This document shows, one piece after another, positions 12,357-21,429 of a stretch of DNA of 21,429 nt. Each line of letters starts with the position of its first letter. Position 1 is the first letter of the stretch. The notes below the pieces were generated by a model. That model worked only from the letters and a program-made list of their open reading frames with translations, ran no database searches and was not told the DNA's origin. A program made the translations under genes and the position numbers. Origin of the DNA: CAZAEL01 sp964484135 (lineage in GTDB: Bacteria; Elusimicrobiota; Elusimicrobia; FEN-1173); contig CAZAEL010000039.1 of the NCBI GenBank assembly GCA_964484135.1, forward strand, positions 1 through 21,429, given 5' to 3'.

Positions 12357-13562
12357 TCACTTCTGGGGGATGGCCCTCGCCATGAGGACCCCGTCGATGG
12401 AGCGCAGGGCCGCGAGCGCGCCCGCCGGAAGGGCGCCGTCGATGTCGATGATGTTGTAGGCGTGGTCGCCTTTCCCTTTGTTGAGCATGTCGGAGATGTT
12501 GATCTTCTCCCGCGCCAGGATGGCGGTGATCTGGCCGACCATGGCCGGCACGTTCCGGTTGGCGATGAGGATGCGCGTCTTGCCCGAAGGCGTCATTTCG
12601 CAGTCCGGGAAGTTCACCGAGTTCTTGATGTTGCCGTTCTCCAGGAACTCCATGAGCTGGCGGACCGCCATGACGGCGCAGTTCTCCTCCGACTCCGGGG
12701 TGGAGGCGCCCAGGTGCGGCAGGGCGATGACCTCGTCCAGGGCCGCGAGCTCCGGCTCCGGGAAGTCCGTCACGTAGGCCGCCACCGCGCCCGCCTTCAC
12801 GGCCTGGACGAGCGCCTGGGTGTCCACCAGGGGGCCGCGGGCGAAGTTGACGAGCCGCACGCCCTTTTTCATGAGCGCCAGCTCGTCCTTGCCGATCAGG
12901 CCCTTGGTCTTGTCGGACAAGGGGACGTGGACGGTGATGTAGTCGGACTCGGCCAGGAGGGACTGCAGGGTGCGCGCCCGCTTCACCTCGCGCGACAGGC
13001 CCCAGGCCGCCTCGATGGAGATGTAGGGGTCGTACCCCATCACCCGCATGCCGAGGGCCAGGGCGTCGTTGGCCACCATGACGCCGATGGCGCCCAGGCC
13101 GATGACGCCCAGGGTCTTGCCCTTGATCTCCGGGCCCGCGAACCTGGACTTCTCCTTTTCGATGACCTTGTTGTACTCCCCCCCCTGCCGGGCCGCGTCC
13201 TTGCCGAACTGGATGCCCTGGACCACCTTGCGGGACGCCAGGAGGAGCCCGCAGATCACGAGCTCCTTGACGGCGTTGGCGTTGGCGCCCGGCGTGTTGA
13301 AGACCACGATGCCGCGCTGGGAGCACTTGTCCACGGGGATGTTGTTGACCCCCGCCCCCGCCCGCGCGACGGCCTTCAGGGACGCCGGGAGCTCCATGTC
13401 GTGCATGGCTTGGCTGCGGACCAGGATCGCGTCCGGATCCCGGACGTCCGCGGACACCTGGTAGTCGTCCGCCGGGAACAGGCCGAGACCTTCCGGCGAT
13501 ATTTTATTGAGCGTGAGGATTTTGTACACGGCGGCGGCCGGCGCGCGGACGGGCGTATCCAT
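12357..13562 (-). CDS. serA: D-3-phosphoglycerate dehydrogenase with ACT domain
   Basis: A 401-residue NAD-dependent dehydrogenase for the first committed step of serine synthesis (3-phosphoglycerate to 3-phosphohydroxypyruvate). The Rossmann motif GLGAIG is at 155-160; catalytic Arg242 (NFARGPLVD), Glu269 (DFPEPEL) and His283 (LPHLGAST) are in place. The C-terminal ACT domain (about 328-401, ILIANRNVPAMVGQITAIL...) suggests control by an amino acid, usually serine. The FARGPLVD/YVTDFPEPE signature belongs to the shorter SerA type that lacks the intervening domain of the longest forms. Start ATG at 13562 shares one base with the stop of the aminotransferase gene (TGATG). Confidence 0.94.
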   Translation of the reverse strand: MDTPVRAPAAAVYKILTLNKISPEGLGLFPADDYQVSADVRDPDAILVRSQAMHDMELPASLKAVARAGAGVNNIPVDKCSQRGIVVFNTPGANANAVKELVICGLLLASRKVVQGIQFGKDAARQGGEYNKVIEKEKSRFAGPEIKGKTLGVIGLGAIGVMVANDALALGMRVMGYDPYISIEAAWGLSREVKRARTLQSLLAESDYITVHVPLSDKTKGLIGKDELALMKKGVRLVNFARGPLVDTQALVQAVKAGAVAAYVTDFPEPELAALDEVIALPHLGASTPESEENCAVMAVRQLMEFLENGNIKNSVNFPDCEMTPSGKTRILIANRNVPAMVGQITAILAREKINISDMLNKGKGDHAYNIIDIDGALPAGALAALRSIDGVLMARAIPQK

Positions 13563-14701
13563 CAGACCGCGGCCAGGGCTTCCTGGGCCATCTGCGCGGC
13601 CTTGCCGCTGTCGAACTGGCTGTGGCCGAACTTCTTGAGCGCCCATTCCAGGGCGGTGAGCCCGATGATGAGGTCGAAATGGTCCATGTACCCCATGTGG
13701 GCCAGACGCACGATCTTCCCTTTCAGGTGCTCCTGGCCGCCGGCCACGGACACCCCGTGCTCGTCCCTGAGCCAGTTCACCAGCTTGCCGCCGTCCACGC
13801 CCGCCGGCAGGGCGCCGGCGGTCAGCACGGCGCAGGGCGCGGCGGAGAAGAGGGGCAGGCCCAGGGCCTTCATGCCGGCCTGGGCGGCGCGCGCCAGCTT
13901 CCGGTGGCGGGCCCAGACGTTCTCGATGCCGTCCTGCTGGATCATCTTGATGGCCGTGTCGATGGCGGCCACCAGACTCACGGCCGGGGTGTAGGGCGTT
14001 TCCTTGTCGGCGATGGACTTCTTCGAGGTGCGATAGTCCCAATAGAAACGGGCGTTCTTGCAGGCCTCCACCGGCTTCCAGGCCTTCTGGGACACGGCCA
14101 CGAAGGAAAGGCCGGGGGCCGTCATGAGCCCCTTCTGGGAGCCCGAGACCACCACGTCCAGCTTCCAGTCGTCGGTGCGCAGTTCCTGCCCGCCCAGCCC
14201 CGAGATGGCGTCCACGACGGAGACGGCCTGGGTTTCGGCCACGATGGCGCCGAGGGTCTTGAGGTCGTTGACCGTGCCCGTGGAGGTTTCCGTGTGCGTC
14301 ATGAACACGGCCTTGGCGTCGGGCGCGGCCTTGAGGGCCTCGCGGACCTTCTCCGGCGCGATGGGCTTGCCCCATTCCTCCTTCACCCAGACCACCTGGG
14401 CGCCGTACGCGGCGCAGATCTTGCCCCACCGGTCGCCGAAGGCCCCGCTGGAGGCCACGATGGCCTTGTCGCCGGGAGAAAGCAGGTTGACCACGGCCGA
14501 TTCCATGGCCCCGGTGCCCGAGGAGGTGAAAAGGAACACGTCGCCCTTGGTCTGGAAAACGTACTTGAGGCCGGAGATGACCCGGTCGAACAACGCGCCG
14601 AATTCATGGGTGCGGTGGTGCAGGACGGGCAGGGCGCTTTGCGCGGCCACCTCGGGCGGGACGGGGGTGGGGCCGGGGGTGATGAGGTAGTATTTTTTCA
14701 T
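13562..14701 (-). CDS. Class V aminotransferase (phosphoserine/serine-glyoxylate type)
   Basis: A 379-residue PLP enzyme of the class V aminotransferase family, alanine/serine-glyoxylate aminotransferase subgroup. The PLP lysine is K190 in VVSGSQKGLM; TSSGTGAMESAV (59-70) binds the cofactor phosphate and VVDAISGLGG (162-171) supplies the ring-stacking Asp. Because it is followed directly by serA (1-base overlap), it most likely serves as the phosphoserine transaminase of the second serine step, as in other lineages where this subgroup replaces classical SerC. Glyoxylate transamination is the alternative. Start ATG at 14701; the Shine-Dalgarno AAGGAGGT is strong but set rather far, about 13 bases. 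The upstream gap holds the lon terminator, so a promoter must lie in about 40 bases; TATAAG at 14725-14720 is possible but too close to be certain. Confidence 0.88.
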   Translation of the reverse strand: MKKYYLITPGPTPVPPEVAAQSALPVLHHRTHEFGALFDRVISGLKYVFQTKGDVFLFTSSGTGAMESAVVNLLSPGDKAIVASSGAFGDRWGKICAAYGAQVVWVKEEWGKPIAPEKVREALKAAPDAKAVFMTHTETSTGTVNDLKTLGAIVAETQAVSVVDAISGLGGQELRTDDWKLDVVVSGSQKGLMTAPGLSFVAVSQKAWKPVEACKNARFYWDYRTSKKSIADKETPYTPAVSLVAAIDTAIKMIQQDGIENVWARHRKLARAAQAGMKALGLPLFSAAPCAVLTAGALPAGVDGGKLVNWLRDEHGVSVAGGQEHLKGKIVRLAHMGYMDHFDLIIGLTALEWALKKFGHSQFDSGKAAQMAQEALAAV

Positions 14702-14740
14702 GACGCTTGCGGGACCTCCTTATATGTTCGGAAAAACGCC

Positions 14741-14762
14741 AAAAACGAGGGCTCGGAAGCCC
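14741..14762 (-). terminator. Rho-independent terminator after lon
   Basis: Minus-strand GGGCT-TCCG-AGCCC (14762 to 14749) followed by TCG and TTTTT. It lies about 35 bases beyond the lon stop codon and closes the tig-clpP-clpX-lon series before the serine genes. The UUCG-like tetraloop adds stability. Confidence 0.75.
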
Positions 14763-14796
14763 GGTTGACGCGTTGTTTGCCTTTTGCGCCTTATCA

Positions 14797-17154
<2,358 letters not shown>

Positions 17155-17161
17155 TCTGTCA

Positions 17162-17221
17162 GTCCGAAGCCGGCGGTAAGAATCAACCGGAGGGTTTGTC
17201 CGCGGACTTCGGACCGCGGAC
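17162..17221 (-). other. Leader hairpin upstream of lon with a loop complementary to its ribosome-binding region
   Basis: In the minus-strand RNA, GTCCGCGG and CCGCGGAC (17221-17214 and 17205-17198) form an 8-bp stem with an 8-base loop TCCGAAGT. The loop (with one stem base) is complementary to CTTCGGAC at 17169-17162, which ends 7 bases before the lon ATG. No T-run follows, so it is not a terminator. Confidence 0.5.
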
Positions 17222-17233
17222 CTCGGGCGCCTT

Positions 17234-18496
<1,263 letters not shown>

Positions 18497-18536
18497 GCCT
18501 TTTCCTCCTGCTGAAACGCCGTTCTAACGGCGCGTT

Positions 18537-19148
18537 CTATTTGTGGCGCGCCGCGAAGATCTCGTCGATGATGCCGTATTTCTTGGCCTCTTCCGCGGAC
18601 ATGTAATAGTTCCGCTCGCTGTCGGCCCGCACTTTGTCGATGGGCTGGCCCGTGTGCTTGGCCAATATTTCCAGGAGGCGGTTCTTGGTGTTCTCCAGCT
18701 CCCGGCTCTCGATGGCGATGTCCGTGACCTGGCCGGAGATCCCCTCCCCGTAGATGAGCGGCTGATGGATCATGACGCGGGCGTTGGGCAGGGCGTAGCG
18801 TTTGCCCTTGCTGCCGGCGGCCAGGAGCAGGGCCCCGAAGGACATGGCCATGCCCAGGCAGATGGTGGTGATGGGGGCCTTGATGTACTGCATGGTGTCG
18901 TACACCGCCAGGCCGGCCGTGACCATGCCGCCCGGCGAGTTGACGTACAGATTGATCTCCTTTTCCGGGTCCTCCGCCTCCAGGTAGAGCAGTTGGGCGA
19001 TGATGATGTTGGCCGAGTCCGTGTCGATGGCGCCGCCGAACCCGCCCACGAAGATGATCCGGTCCTTCAGCAGCCGCGAGTAGATGTCGTAACCGACGGC
19101 CGCGCCCTGGTTCCAGCGCTCGATGATGGTGGGGATGATGCCTGGCAT
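18537..19148 (-). CDS. clpP: Clp protease proteolytic subunit ClpP with Asn in the catalytic triad
   Basis: A 203-residue S14 serine peptidase that forms the degradation chamber for ClpX. Nucleophile Ser103 (GMAMSFGALLLAAG) and His128 (RVMIHQPL) are in place. The third triad residue, Asp171 of E. coli ClpP in the TERDRFLS stretch, aligns to Asn180 here (SERNYYMSAEEAKKYGIID); the codon is AAC. The oxyanion loop VNSPGGMVTAG is normal. There is almost no propeptide. The strand after DRIIFVGG (residues 35-46, FGGAIDTDSANIIIAQ) differs from common ClpP. Start ATG at 19148 has a strong AAGGAGGA site. It is the only clpP in the window, set between tig and clpX, so it is probably the main one, though a second copy elsewhere is possible. 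Confidence 0.95.
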   Translation of the reverse strand: MPGIIPTIIERWNQGAAVGYDIYSRLLKDRIIFVGGFGGAIDTDSANIIIAQLLYLEAEDPEKEINLYVNSPGGMVTAGLAVYDTMQYIKAPITTICLGMAMSFGALLLAAGSKGKRYALPNARVMIHQPLIYGEGISGQVTDIAIESRELENTKNRLLEILAKHTGQPIDKVRADSERNYYMSAEEAKKYGIIDEIFAARHK

Positions 19149-19188
19149 GGTTCCTCCTTAAGAGGGATTTAAAACCGGATGCTGAAGC

Positions 19189-20607
19189 CTAGACCGCGGC
19201 CTTTTCCGCGATCTCCTCGGATTTTTGTTCTTCCTGGAAGGGGACCTCCGTGACCTTGGCTTGTTCGATCAGAAAGGTGAAGATCTTTTCCTCCCGGATC
19301 TGGGAACGCAGGGCGTCCCGGCGGCCCTCCATCCATTTCCGAAAATCGTCGCGACGGGCCGGCTCCACGCCCTCCACGGACTTGCGCACAAGGTCCTCCA
19401 CCTCCGCGTCGGACACCTCGATTTTTTCGGCCTCGCCCACGGCCGTGAGCAGATAGGACAGCCGCACCTGTTTCTCCGCCTCCACGCGGTTCTTGGCCGT
19501 CATCTTCTCCTCGTTGGCCTTCCAGTCCTCCTCCGAGGCCCCCTGCCGCATCAGGTACTGCTTGATCTGGTGGTTGAGGTAATGGGTCCGTTCCTCCACG
19601 ATGGAAGGCGGCACGTCGAACACGTGGGACTCCAGGAGCCTGTCGGACGCCTGTCTTTCCAGGTCCTGGCGCGCGGCCCGGGCCAGCTCGGCCTCCATGC
19701 TCTTCCGGATGCGGTCCTTGAGGGCCGCGAGGCTTTCCCCGCCCACGTCCTTGGCGAACTCGTCGTCCAGGGCGGGCAGATGCTTTTCCTTGATGGCCGT
19801 GACGGTCACGCGAAAGAGCGCCCGCTTGCCCGCCAGCGCCTTGTTGAAATGGTCCGCCGGGAAGGCGACGGACACCTCCCGGGTCTCCCCCACGCCCGCG
19901 CCCAGGATCCCCTCCGTGAAGCCGGCCAGGGTCTGGGGCGCCGCCATGTCGATGAGCTGGCCCTGGGCCTTGCCGCCCTCCAGGGGCCGCCCCTCGCAGG
20001 AGCCTTCGTAATCCACCACCACGAAATGGGCCGCCCCCGCTTTGCCGGCCTGGGACTCCACCAGCTTCGCGTTGGCCTCGCGGATTTCTTCGATCTTTTT
20101 GTCCACGTCCGCGTCGGCCACGGCGCGGACTTTCTTGGCGAGGGGGAGGCCCTTGTAATTCTTGAGGGACACCTGGGGCGCGCATTCGACGCGCACCTCG
20201 AACTTGAGGGGCTTGCCCGGGTTGTACTCGATCTTGTCCACCACGGGGGAGGCCACCGCCTCCACCTTTTCCCGTTCCAGGGCCTCCGGCACGGTCTGCC
20301 GGAGGATCCGGTCCAGCGCCGCCTCCCGGGCCGACCCTTCGAAATTCTTCTTGACCAGGTCCAGGGGCGCCTTGCCGGCGCGGAACCCCGGCAAACGGGC
20401 CCGGCCCTGGATGTCGCGGAAAGAGTCCTCCGTGGCCTGCTCCACCCGCGCCGACGGCACCTGGATCTGAAGGGTGACGGAGCAGGACTTGCGGTCCCCC
20501 ACCTTGACCTTGAAATCGGAACGGTCCGGCGGCGTTTCCACGGCGACCGCCGGGGAACGGACCGGCTTTTTCTCGGGTTCTTTGTCTTTTTTGCCCCATC
20601 CGAACAT
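19189..20607 (-). CDS. tig: Trigger factor, ribosome-bound chaperone
   Basis: A 472-residue chaperone and prolyl isomerase that meets nascent chains at the ribosome exit. The ribosome-docking loop is GFRAGKAPLDLVKK (about 74-87, family GFRxGKxP). The central FKBP-like PPIase domain (about 165-255) contains VVVDYEGSCEGRPLEGG and LIDMAAPQTLAGFTEGILGAGVGE. The C-terminal helical arms follow. The first ~32 residues are an extra charged tail (MFGWGKKDKEPEKKP...) before the normal start of the domain; the ATG at 20607 has AGGGGA 6 bases upstream, and no better internal start was seen. The gene heads tig-clpP-clpX-lon, with a 40-base gap to clpP, and follows tRNA-Leu by 65 bases. Confidence 0.95.
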   Translation of the reverse strand: MFGWGKKDKEPEKKPVRSPAVAVETPPDRSDFKVKVGDRKSCSVTLQIQVPSARVEQATEDSFRDIQGRARLPGFRAGKAPLDLVKKNFEGSAREAALDRILRQTVPEALEREKVEAVASPVVDKIEYNPGKPLKFEVRVECAPQVSLKNYKGLPLAKKVRAVADADVDKKIEEIREANAKLVESQAGKAGAAHFVVVDYEGSCEGRPLEGGKAQGQLIDMAAPQTLAGFTEGILGAGVGETREVSVAFPADHFNKALAGKRALFRVTVTAIKEKHLPALDDEFAKDVGGESLAALKDRIRKSMEAELARAARQDLERQASDRLLESHVFDVPPSIVEERTHYLNHQIKQYLMRQGASEEDWKANEEKMTAKNRVEAEKQVRLSYLLTAVGEAEKIEVSDAEVEDLVRKSVEGVEPARRDDFRKWMEGRRDALRSQIREEKIFTFLIEQAKVTEVPFQEEQKSEEIAEKAAV

Positions 20608-20672
20608 AAAATCCCCTTTTTACAACAAAAAATGACCGCCGATTGTTCCGACTCCCGCCAAACTTTAAAAGT

Positions 20673-20754
20673 TGCGAGGGGTGGGAGTCGAACCCACAAG
20701 CCTTGCGGCATACGGTCCTAAGCCGTACGCGTCTGCCAGTTCCGCCACCCTCGC
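20673..20754 (-). tRNA. tRNA-Leu(TAG)
   Basis: An 82-nt class II tRNA: acceptor GCGAGGG / CCCTCGC, anticodon stem TACGG / CCGTA with loop CTTAGGA (anticodon TAG), long variable arm with a GCC-GCAA-GGC hairpin, T stem GTGGG / CCCAC with TTCGACT loop, discriminator A73 at 20673. CCA is not encoded (AC follows). Confidence 0.96.
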
Positions 20755-20880
20755 TCAAAGCGGCAAAAGAAAGCCGCTGAAAGCCGGGGATGGGAAGCGA
20801 AGGAAAAAGCTTTGAAAGCGTTTTGCCTTCTTTTGCTCTCTTTGGCTTTCCTTGGCCTTCTTTAACGATCTTTCAAAACG
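20755..20880. other. Purine/pyrimidine mirror spacer between tRNA-Lys and tRNA-Leu
   Basis: On the plus strand the first half (20766-20810) is purine-rich and the second half (20815-20878) pyrimidine-rich, with repeated AAAGC/AAGAAGG-type words. GCAAAAGAA-type words in the first half are mirrored as TTCTTTTGC in the second, so the RNA can form a long imperfect hairpin. A clean hairpin AGCGGC / GCCGCT (8-base loop, minus strand) sits just before tRNA-Leu. No coding frame or promoter was recognised. Confidence 0.5.
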
Positions 20881-20953
20881 TGGGCCATGCGAGAATCGAA
20901 CTCGCAACCTCGCGCTTAAGAGGCGCTTGCTCTACCAGTTGAGCTAATGGCCC
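20881..20953 (-). tRNA. tRNA-Lys(CTT)
   Basis: Acceptor GGGCCAT / ATGGCCC, D arm GCTC/GAGC, anticodon loop CTCTTAA (anticodon CTT), T stem GCGAG / CTCGC with TTCGATT loop, discriminator A73 at 20881. The short variable loop rules out Leu or Ser. The outermost anticodon-stem pair (27:43) is an A-G mismatch. CCA is not encoded. Confidence 0.95.
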
Positions 20954-21120
20954 TTCGACGCCTCCGAAAGTCCTCTCCGGGAGGGTCAGCGGAGCGTCGA
21001 GGGAGGGCAGAGCCCTCCCTGAGGAGCACCGATGGCGACCTTTCCCGCCCGGTTGCAGGGACGGCGCCATCGGCCTTCAGGCCGGCATCGTGGCTGAAAG
21101 CCGATTCCGGTGCGACAGAG
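20954..21120. other. Hairpin-rich spacer between tRNA-Arg and tRNA-Lys
   Basis: 167 bases with three clear inverted repeats: a 9-bp stem AGGGAGGGC / GCCCTCCCT with loop AGA (21002-21022), a 9-bp pair CCGATGGCG / CGCCATCGG (21031-21039 with 21067-21075), and GGCC-TTCA-GGCC (21074-21085). None is followed by a T-run on the minus strand. No coding frame is credible here. Confidence 0.6.
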
Positions 21121-21194
21121 CGCGCCTAGAGGGACTTGAACCCCCAACATTCTGGTCCGAAGCCAGACGCTCTATCCAATTGAGCTATAGGCGC
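21121..21194 (-). tRNA. tRNA-Arg(TCG)
   Basis: Acceptor GCGCCTA / TAGGCGC, D arm GCTC/GAGC, anticodon stem TCTGG / CCAGA with loop CTTCGGA (anticodon TCG), T stem GGGGG / CCCTC (one G-U) with loop TTCAAGT, discriminator G73 at 21121. CCA is not encoded (CTC follows). Confidence 0.96.
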
Positions 21195-21332
21195 AAACCA
21201 GAAACATCCGTCCGGAGGGACGTCGGCACCCCCGCCTCCGTTGGGTGGAGCGCCGCCGGGCGGAAGCCCGGCGATGCATCGGGAGGCTTCCCCCATCCAG
21301 CCGTGAGCGCCGCGGAAGCGTTCGAAAGGATG

Positions 21333-21363
21333 AAAAAACCCCAGCCGCGCAAGGCGAATGGGG
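21333..21363 (-). terminator. Terminator-like hairpin upstream of the tRNA cluster
   Basis: Minus strand: CCCCA (21363-21359) pairs with TGGGG (ending at 21339), with an inner GCC/GGC pairing, followed by six T (21338-21333). It lies about 20 bases downstream of the extended -10 at 21385-21393 and about 140 bases upstream of tRNA-Arg. It may end a transcript entering from outside the window or act as an attenuator. Confidence 0.6.
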
Positions 21364-21384
21364 AGGGCCGGTGCCCTTTTGAGG

Positions 21385-21393
21385 ATTATATCA
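21385..21393 (-). promoter_or_regulatory. Extended -10 promoter upstream of the tRNA cluster
   Basis: Minus-strand TGATATAAT, a perfect TGn plus TATAAT, with no TTGACA-like -35. The expected start is near 21378. It is the only promoter-like sequence seen upstream of tRNA-Arg, but a terminator-like hairpin lies between it and the tRNA. Confidence 0.6.
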
Positions 21394-21429
21394 TAAGCCT
21401 CGGAGGTTAGGAAAGGGCAACCGGCAGCT

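Noticed and set aside
11643..13994. Long plus-strand open frame (783 codons) opposite the ABC ATPase and serA
   Set aside because: Composition is His/Gly/Arg/Asp-rich with no domain and no ribosome site; it is explained as antisense of two well-identified enzymes.
20873..21070. Minus-strand 65-codon frame over tRNA-Lys
   Set aside because: Its C-terminal half is simply the translated tRNA-Lys gene (GPLAQLVEQ... pattern common in false gene calls).

Overview
This is a 21.4 kb stretch of a high-GC chromosome (many gene interiors look to be two-thirds G+C or more). Every protein-coding gene and all four tRNA genes I can support lie on the minus strand. The content is housekeeping: proteostasis, serine and haem biosynthesis, a glucanotransferase, Mg2+ transport and two ABC-2 exporters. 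Several proteins have Sec-type signal peptides and the genes overlap by 1-4 bases, so this is a bacterium with compact operons. I cannot place it to phylum. The mix of high GC, tRNAs without encoded CCA, an FAD-type HemG and an ABC-2/TPR cassette would fit a poorly sampled lineage such as Elusimicrobiota, but that is a guess. There are no signs of phage, transposase, integrase or CRISPR.

In transcription order (high to low coordinates): (1) 21.4-20.67 kb, tRNA-Arg(TCG), tRNA-Lys(CTT) and tRNA-Leu(TAG) separated by long, hairpin-rich spacers and preceded by an extended -10 promoter and a terminator-like hairpin. (2) 20.6-14.8 kb, the proteostasis series tig-clpP-clpX-lon, ended by a rho-independent terminator. 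(3) 14.7-10.06 kb, a serC-like aminotransferase and serA, followed by an ABC ATPase, its ABC-2 permease and a membrane-anchored TPR protein, with overlaps or abutting codons. (4) 9.98-9.6 kb, a single-domain response regulator. (5) 9.53-3.56 kb, hemE-hemG-malQ-ABC ATPase-ABC permease; hemE/hemG, malQ/ATPase and ATPase/permease overlap by four bases and hemG/malQ are 13 bases apart. (6) 3.55-3.44 kb, the only plus-strand signal: a promoter-like sequence, two hairpins and a strong terminator, read here as a possible ~75-nt small RNA. (7) 3.4-0 kb, a secreted MORN/YwqK-like protein, tRNA-Met(CAT) followed at once by a secreted M48 metalloprotease, a strong terminator, an mgtE Mg2+ channel with its own extended -10 promoter, and the start of an AT-richer Sel1-repeat gene running off the window.

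The most interesting points are: a 63-base fold-back element inserted in frame in hemG and flanked by a possible 4-base target duplication; a ClpP whose catalytic Asp is replaced by Asn; the plus-strand small-RNA candidate; a hairpin in the lon leader whose loop is complementary to the lon ribosome-binding region; and three perfect TGnTATAAT promoters that lack any visible -35 box.
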